Origin: CAVUCH01 sp963739995
Lineage (GTDB): Bacteria > Acidobacteriota > Vicinamibacteria > Vicinamibacterales > JAENWD01
Assembly: GCA_963739995.1 (NCBI GenBank)
Contig: CAVUCH010000006.1
Coordinates: forward strand, 9,306-73,305
Length of the DNA: 64,000 nt
Direction of reading: 5' to 3'
The position numbers and the translations under genes are program-made. Below, piece after piece: positions 7,937 through 16,855 of this stretch (positions are counted from its first letter, which is position 1; every line of letters starts with the position of its first letter). Under the pieces are notes generated by a model. The model was not told where the DNA came from. It made no database searches and worked only from the letters and a program-made list of their open reading frames with translations.

Positions 7937-8977
7937 TCACAGATTCGCGTGCAGGAACTTCGTCAGCACGTACGCATCGAGGTACTTGAAGGGCGAAGCG
8001 CCGGAGCTGTAGTGGCCGCACGGCAGCACGTTGACCTGGTGGGGGATACCCCGACGCGTGAACTCGCCCACGAGTGTGCGCGAGAGATCGACCGGGAAGG
8101 TCAGGTCGTACTTCGCGTAGACGAGCAGCGTTCGCACGTCGCGGATGCGATCCAGGAAGGTCCAGGGGCTGATCGGCGACCACAGCCGCCGAAGGTCCTC
8201 CAGGGTGACGTGACCCTCGAGCCCTTCGCGCACGTGACGGGTCGACAACCCACGCCAGACGACGTCCGCGAAGTGTGGTGAGATGTGGTTCAGCGCCTGG
8301 GCCCTGACGAGTGGCTCGTGCGACGCCGTGAGCATCGAGAGACAGGACCCGAGGCTGGTGCCCAGGATCCCGATGCGCTCGTACCCTTGACCCCGCAGCC
8401 ACCAGATCGCACGACGCGCGTCGAGCACGGCCTGCCGGCACACCTCGAGCGTCCGTCCCACGTTCGCGCTGACGATGTAGTCGGCCCGCGTGAGCTCGGG
8501 AGGCATGCGCCAGTCGTGGTACGGGAGGCTGAGCCGTAGCGCGCTCATGCCGAAGCGCGCGAGGACCTTCGCAAGGCCGATGTGCCCGGCGGCATCAGAA
8601 TTCCACTGTGCGAGCACGAGCACCGCACGTTTGCTGCGCCCGCCATCTCTCGTGGCCCGCGCCTGAAAGTATCGCGCGTGGACGACGTTGTTCTCAGGGT
8701 GCGGGGTGAGAAGGGCGCTGGGGAACGTCAGCCGGGCAGGTTCGGCGCCATGGGCCGGACGAAGCTGGTAATCAGTGGTGGGCTCCGGAGTGTAGAAGGC
8801 GTCGGTGTCGGAAAGCATCCGCGCCACATAGTGCTCCACCTGCTGGCGGGGGGCGTCTGCGCGCCCGTGTCCGTTCGACGGGACCCAGTCGTGACCCCAT
8901 TGGAACGGCCGCACGAGGCGGTCGGTTGCGGCGGAGGCGAGACGCCTCTCCCAGCGGTGAAACAGCGGAGCCAGCAT
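7937..8977 (-). CDS. alpha/beta hydrolase
   Basis: Protein of 346 residues. Nucleophile elbow GTSLGS with S208, acid D291 in YDLTFP and H322 in CGHYSSG form a plausible Ser-Asp-His triad. No signal peptide is seen, so it is probably cytoplasmic. The closest family look is the large uncharacterised esterase-like hydrolases of ~350 residues; substrate unknown. ATG 8977 start. Its stop lies at the edge of the palindromic element. Confidence 0.8.
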   Translation of the reverse strand: MLAPLFHRWERRLASAATDRLVRPFQWGHDWVPSNGHGRADAPRQQVEHYVARMLSDTDAFYTPEPTTDYQLRPAHGAEPARLTFPSALLTPHPENNVVHARYFQARATRDGGRSKRAVLVLAQWNSDAAGHIGLAKVLARFGMSALRLSLPYHDWRMPPELTRADYIVSANVGRTLEVCRQAVLDARRAIWWLRGQGYERIGILGTSLGSCLSMLTASHEPLVRAQALNHISPHFADVVWRGLSTRHVREGLEGHVTLEDLRRLWSPISPWTFLDRIRDVRTLLVYAKYDLTFPVDLSRTLVGEFTRRGIPHQVNVLPCGHYSSGASPFKYLDAYVLTKFLHANL

Positions 8978-9059
8978 GTGAATGGAACGGGATCAGTATC
9001 GCACGCGCAATGCAGGGTAAAGTGCGCCGGATGGGCCTCGATGTTGCAGACGGGATTGC

Positions 9060-9233
9060 ATGATTGAACAGCCCAGCAATCCGCAACCCATCGGCGTGCC
9101 CGACGTCATCGACTCGCCGCCGCCGGACATCAGTCCGGTGCCGCCGCCGGACATTCAGCCGGTGCCGCCGCCTGACGTGTATCCCCCGCCAGAGCCGTCC
9201 GTGCCTCAGCCCGGGACGCCCCGGCGCCCGTAA
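9060..9233 (+). CDS. 57-residue proline-rich protein
   Basis: A short frame starting at ATG 9060 encodes 57 residues, about 40 percent proline. It contains three tandem units of the form PPPD-[IV]-x-PV, at residues 20-27, 28-35 and 36-43. The DNA under the repeat is a regular 24-bp unit. Such repeats suggest an extended linker, SH3-like ligand or envelope spacer. The ribosome site is weak. It is placed divergently from the hydrolase gene and convergently with the amidase gene. Reality as a gene is moderately supported by the clean repeat and stop codon. Confidence 0.5.
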   Translation: MIEQPSNPQPIGVPDVIDSPPPDISPVPPPDIQPVPPPDVYPPPEPSVPQPGTPRRP

Positions 9234-9261
9234 GGACTTCGCGCCGGACCACGCAGGGGAG

Positions 9262-10875
9262 TTATTGCGGCGCGGAACCAAGTGGCTCGCAGCCGAGCGC
9301 GGCTGCGAGCAGCGGCAGAGTGCCGCCGTGGCGGCCGATCAGCTGAACGCCGCACGAGAACCCCCGTGACGTGCGGCCCGCGGGGATCGTGACGGTGGGG
9401 TGGCCGCTGATGTTGAACGGCTGCGTCAACCGCAGCATGAGGTTCCGTACGGGGTGCGCCGTGCCGCCGATCGTCACGGTTGCTGCGCCGACGAGTGGCG
9501 GCTCGATGGGCAGGGTGGGTGCCATCAGCACGTCGCAGCCCTCGAGTATGCTATCGATATCGGTACGAATCACGTCGCGGCCGCGCAGGGCGCGCAGGTA
9601 ATCCTCGGCCAGCACGAAGCGAGCCGCTTCGAGGCGCACGCGCACGCCGGGCTGGTACCGATCGCCGCGGCTCTCCATTGCCGCGGCGTGGTATGCCGCG
9701 GCCTCGCCGAACACGATACCCAGGTAGACGGCGGTAATCCCGGACGCGTGCGGCAGCCGCACATCCGTCAGCAACGCGCCCGAATCACGCAGACGTTCCT
9801 GCATCGCGACCAAGGTGCGGCGCACGTCGTCCTCCAGCAGGTCTTCGAAGTACTCGCGCAGCACCCCGATACGTAGTCCTCGCACGGGCCGGGCCGCCGG
9901 CGCCTCCGGCCCTCCGCCAGTCAGCGCCAGGTAGACGATCGCTGCGTCGGCGACGGTGCGCGCCATGGGTCCCACGTGATCGAGCGTGCGGCTCAGCGGG
10001 ACGATCCCGCTGCACGACAGTTCGCCCAGACCGGGCTTCAGCCCCACGAGGCCGCACGCAGCCGCGGGAATCCTGATCGATCCGCCGGTGTCCGTGCCGA
10101 TGGACGCCAGCGACATGCCGGTCGCGACGGCAACCGCCGAACCTCCGCTCGACCCGCCGGCTGACCGCTCGGGATCCTCAGGATGGCGGACCGCGCCGAA
10201 TGCGGACTCGTCGCTGGTCGTGCCAAACGCGAACTCGTGAAGATTCGTCTTGCCGATGAGCACCGCCCCGGCTCGCCGCAGGGTGGCCGTGACCGGTGCA
10301 TCCTGCCGAGCCTCCCTCCGATCAGGTACCACCGACCCGGCGGTTGTGACGATCCCCTGCTGATCGATGAGGTCCTTCAGCGAGATCGGGATGCCGTGCA
10401 GCGGGCCGCGCCACTCGCCTCGCGCGATTTCCGCATCCGCTGCGCGTGCGGCCGCGACCGCCTCCTCGCGGGTGATGGTGATGAACGCGTTGAGCTGGGG
10501 GTTGAGCGTATCGATCCGCTGAAGGCAGCTCTCGGTCAGTGCCAGCGACGTCAAGCTGCCACGACGGAGCCGCTCTGATGCCACACGGATCTCGAGCGTG
10601 TGGAGGCCGCCGGACGTGGATGGTGAGCGGGCTGGCGATGCCCCGCGGACCGCCGTCTCGCCGGTCTCCGCACGCATCTGCAGGGAGCCTGTCGAGCCGC
10701 CGCTCTGGTCGAGACCGGCACTCGGCGGCGGGGCGGGGCCGGTGTTCCAGTCCGCCGCACGCAGCGTCGTCATGGCGCGAGCGAAAGCCTCGAGCACCGG
10801 CACGGTGCCTTCGAGCCCCCGCGCGCGCACGTCCGCGACCGCGGAGGCCAGCCATCGTTCGACGGCCGTAATCAT
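9262..10875 (-). CDS. amidase-signature hydrolase
   Basis: Protein of 537 residues. The Ser-cisSer-Lys triad of amidase-signature enzymes is present: K167 in SLKD, GGSSGGS at 240-246 and nucleophile S266 in DTGGSIR. It hydrolyses amide bonds; substrate unknown. Residues 1-95 are an extra helical and low-complexity N-terminal segment not in typical amidases, perhaps a subunit-like helix as in AtzG/AtzE pairs. There is no GatB/GatC nearby, so tRNA transamidation is unlikely. Start ATG 10875. Confidence 0.88.
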   Translation of the reverse strand: MITAVERWLASAVADVRARGLEGTVPVLEAFARAMTTLRAADWNTGPAPPPSAGLDQSGGSTGSLQMRAETGETAVRGASPARSPSTSGGLHTLEIRVASERLRRGSLTSLALTESCLQRIDTLNPQLNAFITITREEAVAAARAADAEIARGEWRGPLHGIPISLKDLIDQQGIVTTAGSVVPDRREARQDAPVTATLRRAGAVLIGKTNLHEFAFGTTSDESAFGAVRHPEDPERSAGGSSGGSAVAVATGMSLASIGTDTGGSIRIPAAACGLVGLKPGLGELSCSGIVPLSRTLDHVGPMARTVADAAIVYLALTGGGPEAPAARPVRGLRIGVLREYFEDLLEDDVRRTLVAMQERLRDSGALLTDVRLPHASGITAVYLGIVFGEAAAYHAAAMESRGDRYQPGVRVRLEAARFVLAEDYLRALRGRDVIRTDIDSILEGCDVLMAPTLPIEPPLVGAATVTIGGTAHPVRNLMLRLTQPFNISGHPTVTIPAGRTSRGFSCGVQLIGRHGGTLPLLAAALGCEPLGSAPQ

Positions 10876-10947
10876 CGCGCAATCATCGCCGCGACGTCCT
10901 TCGCAGCGCTCCAGCCGGCGGCAACACCGACCGCCCGAGCCTGGCCG

Positions 10948-11604
10948 TCACGACCCTTCCAGCTTCACCGACAGCGCCACCCCGTCACCTACCGGCAGAA
11001 AGGTCGTGAGCAGCCTTTGATCGGCCGCGAGGCGCTCGTTGTAGCGCCGCAGGGCCGCCGTGTCGGCCTCGTCGCGTTGCGGGGGCGATACGTAACCCTC
11101 CACGACCTCCCCATTCCACAGCACGTTGTCCGTGGCAAGCACTCCCCCGGGCCGGAGCAGCCCGACCAGGCGGTCGAGCATCGATTCGTAGCGCTGCTTG
11201 TCGCTGTCCTGGAACACGAGGTCGAATGGTCCTGCGATCTTGTGCAGATAGCGGTTCGCGTCGCCCACGATCACTGAAATGCGGCCGGAGAGGCCGGCGC
11301 GCTCGATGTTGCTGCGTGCGATGGCGGCCCGGCCGGCGTCGGACTCCAGCGTGACGAGCATGCCATCCGCAGGCAACGCCTCCGCCATCCAGATGGCGGA
11401 GTACCCGATGCAGGTCCCGATTTCCAGAACGCGCCGCGCACCGGTTGCGATCACGAGCGACCGCAGCAGGCGGGCCGATGCCGGTTGCACGAGAGGCAGG
11501 TTCTGCGCCCGGCCCTCGGTTTCGATCGCCGCGAGCACTGCCTCGGCGGGCGGATGCAGCCGGTCGAGATACGCCTCCACCGGCGCGTGGATGATTTGGC
11601 CCAT
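10948..11604 (-). CDS. class I SAM-dependent O-methyltransferase
   Basis: Protein of 218 residues of the catechol/caffeoyl-CoA O-methyltransferase type (family 3). SAM-binding motif I VLEIGTCIGYSA lies at ~59-70 and the metal-binding DSDK segment near residue 130. Start ATG 11604 is chosen because residues before it do not resemble the family. It is divergent from pyruvate kinase with only 28 bp between starts, so promoters must overlap the opposite genes. Confidence 0.88.
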   Translation of the reverse strand: MGQIIHAPVEAYLDRLHPPAEAVLAAIETEGRAQNLPLVQPASARLLRSLVIATGARRVLEIGTCIGYSAIWMAEALPADGMLVTLESDAGRAAIARSNIERAGLSGRISVIVGDANRYLHKIAGPFDLVFQDSDKQRYESMLDRLVGLLRPGGVLATDNVLWNGEVVEGYVSPPQRDEADTAALRRYNERLAADQRLLTTFLPVGDGVALSVKLEGS

Positions 11605-11632
11605 GTCGAACCTGATTGTAAGCTGAGGTCCT

Positions 11633-13051
11633 ATGCGCCACACGAAGATCGTCGCCACCCTCGGACCGGCCAGCGACAGCGATGACGTCCTCGACCAGCT
11701 GATGCTCGCGGGCGTCGATGTGTTCCGGCTCAATTTCTCGCACGGTGCGCACGAGACACACGGCGCCACGTATGCACGCCTGCGTGCGGCTGCCGATCGG
11801 GCCGGCCGCACCGTTGCCGTGCTGCAGGATCTCAGCGGCCCGAAGATCCGGACGGGCCGCCTTGCCGGGGGCACCCCCATCCCGCTGAAGCGCGGTGATG
11901 AAGTGCGCATCGTCACCGGCGACTTCGAGGGCACCCCGGGTCGCGTGTCCACGTCTTACGCCCCGCTGGCCCGCGCCGTGCGGTCCGGGCAGAACCTGCT
12001 GCTCGACGACGGCCGCATCGTCCTCCGGGTGATGTCGAGTGATGGCGAGGAGATTTGCACGACCGTGGTGCACGGCACGGTGCTCGGGGAGCGCAAAGGG
12101 ATCAACGCCCCTGGTGTGGCGCTGCCTGCGACAGGTCTGACGCCGAAGGACGCGGAGGACGTCCGGTTCGGAATGGCGCTCGGCGTCGACATGGTTGCCC
12201 TCAGCTTCGTGCAGACCGCAGCCGACCTCCAGGCCGCGCGCGACGTCATGGACGCGAGCGGCCGTACCGGCGTCCCGCTGATCGCCAAGATCGAGCGGCC
12301 CGAGGCGTTGGATCACCTCGACGAGGTGCTGAACGCGTGTCAGGGCGTGATGGTGGCGCGCGGCGACTTGGGCCTGGAGCTGCCGCTCGAGCGGGTGCCG
12401 CGGGTGCAGAAGGACGTGACCCGGCGTGCGCGCGCCCGCGGCCTTCCCGTCATCGTTGCGACGCAGGTGCTGGAGTCGATGCGGACGGAGCCGCGTCCGA
12501 CGCGCGCCGAGGTGAGCGACGCAGCGAACGCCGTCGACGATGGCGTCGACGCCATCATGCTGGCGGGTGAAACGGCTGCGGGCGCCTTTCCGTCGCAGGC
12601 GGTTCAGACGCTCGACGCCATCATCTGCGACGCGGAGGCTCTGGCGCCTCTCGCCGTGGAGGTCACCGGCACGTCTCCGATGCTGGCCGGACACGGCCGC
12701 GCGATCTGCGATGCGGCGGTGACGCTGGCCACCCGCGGCGATGCCCAGGCCATCGTCGCGATCACACGCCAGGGCAATACCGCTCGCGTGCTGTCCTCGC
12801 TCAGGCCTGCGGCCCCCATCCTCGCGGCCACCGGCTCACCGGACGTGGCCCGGCGATTGTCGTTGCACTGGGGCGTGCAGCCGTTCGTGGTTCACATGGA
12901 CGACGACCTCTCGACCATTGCCGGGCGCGTCGGTAAGGCGCTGATCGAGCGGCGTGTCGTGCCACCAGGAACAACCCTGGTATTCGTAAGCGTCAGCGAG
13001 GATCTTTCACAGCAGTACTCGAACTACCTGAAGTTGCATCGGGTCGTGTGA
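11633..13051 (+). CDS. pyk: pyruvate kinase
   Basis: Protein of 472 residues. The full pyruvate kinase fold is evident: N-terminal TKIVATLGP, K219 in the IAKIERPE signature, metal-binding E221 and D245 in ARGDLGLELP, and the regulatory C-terminal domain. It converts phosphoenolpyruvate and ADP to pyruvate and ATP in glycolysis. With Pgi at 56.6 kb it marks a normal glycolytic route. ATG 11633 is the only sensible start. Confidence 0.97.
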   Translation: MRHTKIVATLGPASDSDDVLDQLMLAGVDVFRLNFSHGAHETHGATYARLRAAADRAGRTVAVLQDLSGPKIRTGRLAGGTPIPLKRGDEVRIVTGDFEGTPGRVSTSYAPLARAVRSGQNLLLDDGRIVLRVMSSDGEEICTTVVHGTVLGERKGINAPGVALPATGLTPKDAEDVRFGMALGVDMVALSFVQTAADLQAARDVMDASGRTGVPLIAKIERPEALDHLDEVLNACQGVMVARGDLGLELPLERVPRVQKDVTRRARARGLPVIVATQVLESMRTEPRPTRAEVSDAANAVDDGVDAIMLAGETAAGAFPSQAVQTLDAIICDAEALAPLAVEVTGTSPMLAGHGRAICDAAVTLATRGDAQAIVAITRQGNTARVLSSLRPAAPILAATGSPDVARRLSLHWGVQPFVVHMDDDLSTIAGRVGKALIERRVVPPGTTLVFVSVSEDLSQQYSNYLKLHRVV

Positions 13052-13080
13052 AGGCGTGGAGGTTTTGAAGTGAGTGCGCG

Positions 13081-13983
13081 ATGGCGCTGCACGCTATAGC
13101 TGATAGAGTGCTGCACGCCATGAACTCGCAGCCGCTGGCCTATCTCATGCCGGAGTTCCTCGCGAGCGAGGAGGCACGACCGATCCGCATCCTCGCCGAG
13201 TACTTCGAGCCGCTTCGCCGCTTTCGGGCGCAGAACATCCAGGACACGGTGGTCTTCTTCGGATCGGCGCGCACGCGGAGCCGTGAGTGCGCGGAGCAGG
13301 CGCTGGCGGCGCTTCAGGAACAGCATTGGTCCGATTCCGCGGCTGAACTCCAGGCCGAACGCACGCGTGCCGACCGCGCGATCGCGTGGTCACGGTACTA
13401 TGAGGACGCGCGCGAGCTGGCTGGCAGGCTGACGCGCTGGAGCCTCGGTCTGGACGCGATCCACCACCGCTTCGTGGTGTGTTCCGGCGGCGGCCCCGGC
13501 ATCATGGAGGCTGCCAACCGGGGCGCGCGTGAAGCAGGCGGGAAGACGATCGGCCTCAATATCCGCCTGCCGTTCGAGCAGGGTCCCAACCCATACATCA
13601 GCCGCGACCTGCACTTCGAGTTCCACTACTTCTTCATGCGAAAGTTCTGGTTCGCGTACCTCGCGAAGGCGCTGGTGATATTCCCCGGCGGGTTCGGAAC
13701 CCTCGACGAGCTGTTCGAAATTCTCACGCTGTCACAGACGGAAAAGCTTTCGAAGCAGATCGACATCGTGCTCTACGGCACGAGCTACTGGGAGAGCATC
13801 TTGAAGCTCGAGCCGCTGGCCGACTGGGGCGCGATCTCGCCCCAGGATCTGGGCCTGATTCACCGCGTGGACACGGTCGACGCGGCATTCGCGGTTCTGA
13901 CGAAGAATCTGGCGGAGAAGCACCTGACGCCCGAGACCGCACAGGAGTCCAAGGCCCCTGGTATTGCCCGCACGCGGGCTTGA
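13081..13983 (+). CDS. LOG-family (TIGR00730-like) nucleotide phosphoribohydrolase
   Basis: Up to 300 residues. The 'lysine decarboxylase-like' LOG signatures are present: GGGPGIMEA at 136-144 and PGGFGTLDE at 202-210. These enzymes cleave the N-glycosidic bond of nucleoside monophosphates (cytokinin ribotides or AMP). There is a longer helical N-terminal region than in minimal LOG proteins. ATG 13120 is an alternative start with residues closer to the family. It follows pyk by 30 bp and may share its transcript. Confidence 0.85.
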   Translation: MALHAIADRVLHAMNSQPLAYLMPEFLASEEARPIRILAEYFEPLRRFRAQNIQDTVVFFGSARTRSRECAEQALAALQEQHWSDSAAELQAERTRADRAIAWSRYYEDARELAGRLTRWSLGLDAIHHRFVVCSGGGPGIMEAANRGAREAGGKTIGLNIRLPFEQGPNPYISRDLHFEFHYFFMRKFWFAYLAKALVIFPGGFGTLDELFEILTLSQTEKLSKQIDIVLYGTSYWESILKLEPLADWGAISPQDLGLIHRVDTVDAAFAVLTKNLAEKHLTPETAQESKAPGIARTRA

Positions 13984-14039
13984 GGAGAGTGTGCCCAGCT
14001 CTCGGCGCGTGGTGGGAGCCGATCGGAGTGGAGAGGACG

Positions 14040-14510
14040 ATGGACCAAGGTATGCGACGGGAGTTGATTGAGCGGTACCGGGCCGGGTACGAGCAGGTCC
14101 GGCTGGCGTTGGAGGGCTGTACCCGCGAGGAGCTCGACCGCCGGCCGCGACCCGGCGCGTGGACTGCCCGCGAGATCGTCCACCATCTCGGTGACAGCGA
14201 GATGACCTCGGCAATCCGGCTGCGGCGGCTGATCGCGGAGGACGGGCCGCTGATCCAGGGATATGACCAGGATGACTACTCGCGCCGGCTGTTCTACGAC
14301 CGGCCCATCGAAGCGTCGCTGGCGGCGTTCAAGGCCGCGCGCGAGTCGACCGCGGAGATCCTCGAGCGGCTCACGGGCGACGAGTGGAATCGGCAAGGGA
14401 CCCACTCGGAGTCAGGCGCCTACACCGTCACCCGATGGCTGGAGATCTATGCGGCGCACGCGCACAACCACGCCGATCAGATTCGGCGGGCGCGTGGAGT
14501 GGGCAGGTGA
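14040..14510 (+). CDS. DinB-family four-helix protein
   Basis: Protein of 156 residues with the DinB/YfiT four-helix bundle look. Metal-binding histidines are in the VHHLGD motif (helix 2) and in HAHNHADQ near the C-terminus, and a WTAREI segment is typical of this superfamily. The ATG at 14040 is preceded by GGAGAGGA, which decides the start. Members bind a metal and often act as thiol transferases or hydrolases; the substrate here is unknown. Confidence 0.82.
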   Translation: MDQGMRRELIERYRAGYEQVRLALEGCTREELDRRPRPGAWTAREIVHHLGDSEMTSAIRLRRLIAEDGPLIQGYDQDDYSRRLFYDRPIEASLAAFKAARESTAEILERLTGDEWNRQGTHSESGAYTVTRWLEIYAAHAHNHADQIRRARGVGR

Positions 14511-14543
14511 CCACCGGCCCGGACTGAAGTTCCGGCTCTCCAT

Positions 14544-15707
14544 TCAATACATCAGGAATGGGGCCCTCGTGTCCTCGAACGCCGCGACGCCGCTCTCCCA
14601 GCTCTCGATAATGTCCTCGAGCGGCACCTGCCCTTCTATCTGCTGGCGCAGCGCAGAAGACCCGGCGAGGATGTCAATCGGCATCTTGGTCGTCTCGTAC
14701 TCGTAGGGCGGCTGGCGCCACTCGAACCGTGCCGGATCCGTGCGGTAGCATTCGAGCAGCAGCGCGGCCGCGCTCGTGCACGGGCTGAAGGAGGCGCGGT
14801 CCAGCACATGAATCTGGCAACCGCCGCACGGCGTCCGGGCGTGCTTCTGAAACGTCGGCTCGAAGACCGCTGGCCGGAAGAAGGCGCCGTCCAGACGCCG
14901 TGCATTCAGAGCGGCGGCAAAGCGCTCGGCGTCAATCCATGGAGCACCGATCAGCTCGAACGGCCGGGTCGTCCCGCGTCCCTCGGACACCATCGTCCCT
15001 TCGAAGAGCACCGTGCCAGGGTAGACGGTGGCGGTGTCGAGCGTCGGGATGTTCGGCGACGGCATCACCCACGGGAGGCCCGTCTGGTCGAAGTACATGG
15101 CGCGGGACCAGCCGTCCATCGGCACGACCTCGAGATCCGCCTCGAGCGCGAACCGGTCATTGAACAGCCGCGCCAGCTCTCCAATCGTCAGGCCATGGCG
15201 CATGGGAATCGGAAAGAGGCCGACGAACGACTCGTACCCGCGCTCGAGCGTCGGCCCTTCGACGGCCAGACCGCCGATCGGATTCGGGCGGTCGCAGACG
15301 ATTACCTTCACCCCGTGGCGGCCGCAGGCGCGCAGGCAGTGCGCCATGGTGTAGATGTAGGTGTAGATCCGAACGCCGACGTCCTGCAGGTCGATGACGA
15401 GCACGTCGATCCCCTCGAGCATCGCCGGGGTCGGCTCACGGGTCTCGCTGTACAGCGAGTAGATGGGGACGCGGCGAGTGGCGTCTTCGGCGTGGCCGGT
15501 CTCGACCATGTTGTCCTGCACGTCGGAGCGGAAGCCGTGCTGCGGCCCGAAGATCGCCGCCAGCGTGACGCCCGGCTCCGATGCGACGCGGTCGAGCACG
15601 TGCCGCCAGGCGGCATCGATCGACGAGGGATTGCAGACCACGCCCACGCGACGTCCGCGCAGCGCTCCTGAATCGAGGAGACGTTCGCTCCCAAGCATCA
15701 CAGACAT
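14544..15707 (-). CDS. DUF1343 exo-beta-N-acetylmuramidase (NamZ type, GH171)
   Basis: Protein of 387 residues covering the whole DUF1343 family. It includes the GPQHGFRSD segment, the DLQDVGVRIYTY motif and the late PSPNIPT segment. Characterised members (NamZ) release terminal MurNAc from peptidoglycan fragments, so a role in wall recycling is likely. No clear signal peptide is visible in the chosen start (ATG 15707); a slightly upstream ATG at 15728 is possible. Divergent from the PPOX operon. Confidence 0.85.
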   Translation of the reverse strand: MSVMLGSERLLDSGALRGRRVGVVCNPSSIDAAWRHVLDRVASEPGVTLAAIFGPQHGFRSDVQDNMVETGHAEDATRRVPIYSLYSETREPTPAMLEGIDVLVIDLQDVGVRIYTYIYTMAHCLRACGRHGVKVIVCDRPNPIGGLAVEGPTLERGYESFVGLFPIPMRHGLTIGELARLFNDRFALEADLEVVPMDGWSRAMYFDQTGLPWVMPSPNIPTLDTATVYPGTVLFEGTMVSEGRGTTRPFELIGAPWIDAERFAAALNARRLDGAFFRPAVFEPTFQKHARTPCGGCQIHVLDRASFSPCTSAAALLLECYRTDPARFEWRQPPYEYETTKMPIDILAGSSALRQQIEGQVPLEDIIESWESGVAAFEDTRAPFLMY

Positions 15708-15776
15708 CCCGCAGATGATAGCTCCCATCCGACTTTCATTTGACGCGCGTGTGCGGGGGGCGGCAGACTGGCGGGC

Positions 15777-16265
15777 GTGGGCATCTCCCTCGGGGCCTTG
15801 CTGACGGACGCGCTGGTCGATCGGCTGGGTGGCCGCGAACTGGAGCGATATGGAGCCCTCGTCGTGCCCATCGCCACCGTGGACCCGGCCGGCTGGCCGC
15901 ATGTCGCGCTTCTCAGCTACTCCGAGATCGTCGCGCCCGACCCCGGCATGCTGCGCATCGCGATCGGGACGCGCAGCGGCTCGGCCGCGAACCTCCGTCG
16001 GACGGGGCACGCGACCGTCCTGTTGTTCGATACGGGCTTCGTGCACTACATCAAGGGCGCGGCCCGCGAGCGCCGGACGTCGATGCAGTGCTCACCGGGG
16101 AACGCCATGTTCGAGGTCAGTGTGACGGACGTGTTGGCGGACGCGGCGGACCCGCACCGCGAAGGCGAGTCGTTCGTGCGCGGCGGTGTGACCTTTCACT
16201 GTGATCCGTCGTGGGCCGCCGGGCGATCCGCGGTGCTCGCGGAGCTCCTCTCCGACAGCCACTGA
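15777..16265 (+). CDS. pyridoxamine 5'-phosphate oxidase-fold (PPOX) protein
   Basis: Protein of 162 residues with a split-barrel flavin-binding fold: an ALVVPIATVDPAGWPH strand near residues 25-40 and the IGTRSGSAANL segment typical of FMN-binding PPOX proteins. Start GTG 15777. Its stop overlaps the ubiX start (TGATG), so it is the first gene of a three-gene operon. It may bind FMN, heme or F420. The neighbouring flavin prenyltransferase makes a flavin-related role tempting, but this is inference. Confidence 0.72.
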   Translation: MGISLGALLTDALVDRLGGRELERYGALVVPIATVDPAGWPHVALLSYSEIVAPDPGMLRIAIGTRSGSAANLRRTGHATVLLFDTGFVHYIKGAARERRTSMQCSPGNAMFEVSVTDVLADAADPHREGESFVRGGVTFHCDPSWAAGRSAVLAELLSDSH

Positions 16266-16855
16266 TGTCTGCCACTCCCCGCCGCCTGATCGTCGGCATC
16301 ACCGGCGCCAGCGGCACGATCTACGGCATCCGGCTGCTCGAGCGGCTACGTGCGCTGGACGTGGAGAGCCACCTGATTCTGAGCCGATGGGGCGCCCGCA
16401 CGCTGGTCCACGAGACGAGCTACACGGTGGAGCAGGTGCAGCAGCTCGCCACCAAGACCTACGCGCAGGGGGACCAGGGCGCCGCCGTGTCCAGCGGATC
16501 GTTCGTCACCATGGGCATGATCGTCCTTCCGTGCAGCATGCGCACGCTCGGCACCATCGCGCATGGCGTCGGCGAAGCCCTGATCCCGAGGGCGGCGGAC
16601 GTCGTGCTGAAAGAGCGGCGCCGACTGGTGCTCGGCATCCGCGAGGCGCCGCTGCACGAGATACACCTGGAGAACATGCTGAAGCTCTCGCGCATGGGCG
16701 TCGTGATCTCGCCGCCCGTGCCGGCGTTCTACAACAAGCCCCGCACCGTCGAGGACATCGTCGATCACACGGTCACCCGCATGCTCGACCTCTTCGGCCT
16801 GCACACGTCGGACACGGCGCGATGGGATGGGCAGATGGAAACCGGGGAGGATTGA
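16265..16855 (+). CDS. ubiX: UbiX/Pad1 flavin prenyltransferase
   Basis: Protein of 196 residues. N-terminal GITGASGTIYG FMN-binding loop, central P-C-S-M-x-T segment and C-terminal LVLGIREAPLHEIHLENM motif define UbiX. It prenylates FMN to make the cofactor of UbiD-type decarboxylases. The ATG shares bases with the upstream stop, and its own stop overlaps the next start. No UbiD gene is in this window, so the user of the prenylated flavin is encoded elsewhere. Confidence 0.94.
   Translation: MSATPRRLIVGITGASGTIYGIRLLERLRALDVESHLILSRWGARTLVHETSYTVEQVQQLATKTYAQGDQGAAVSSGSFVTMGMIVLPCSMRTLGTIAHGVGEALIPRAADVVLKERRRLVLGIREAPLHEIHLENMLKLSRMGVVISPPVPAFYNKPRTVEDIVDHTVTRMLDLFGLHTSDTARWDGQMETGED

Noticed and set aside
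10948..11952. Longer O-methyltransferase starting at 11952
   Set aside because: The extra 116 residues overlap pyruvate kinase on the opposite strand and have no family likeness; ATG 11604 fits the family.
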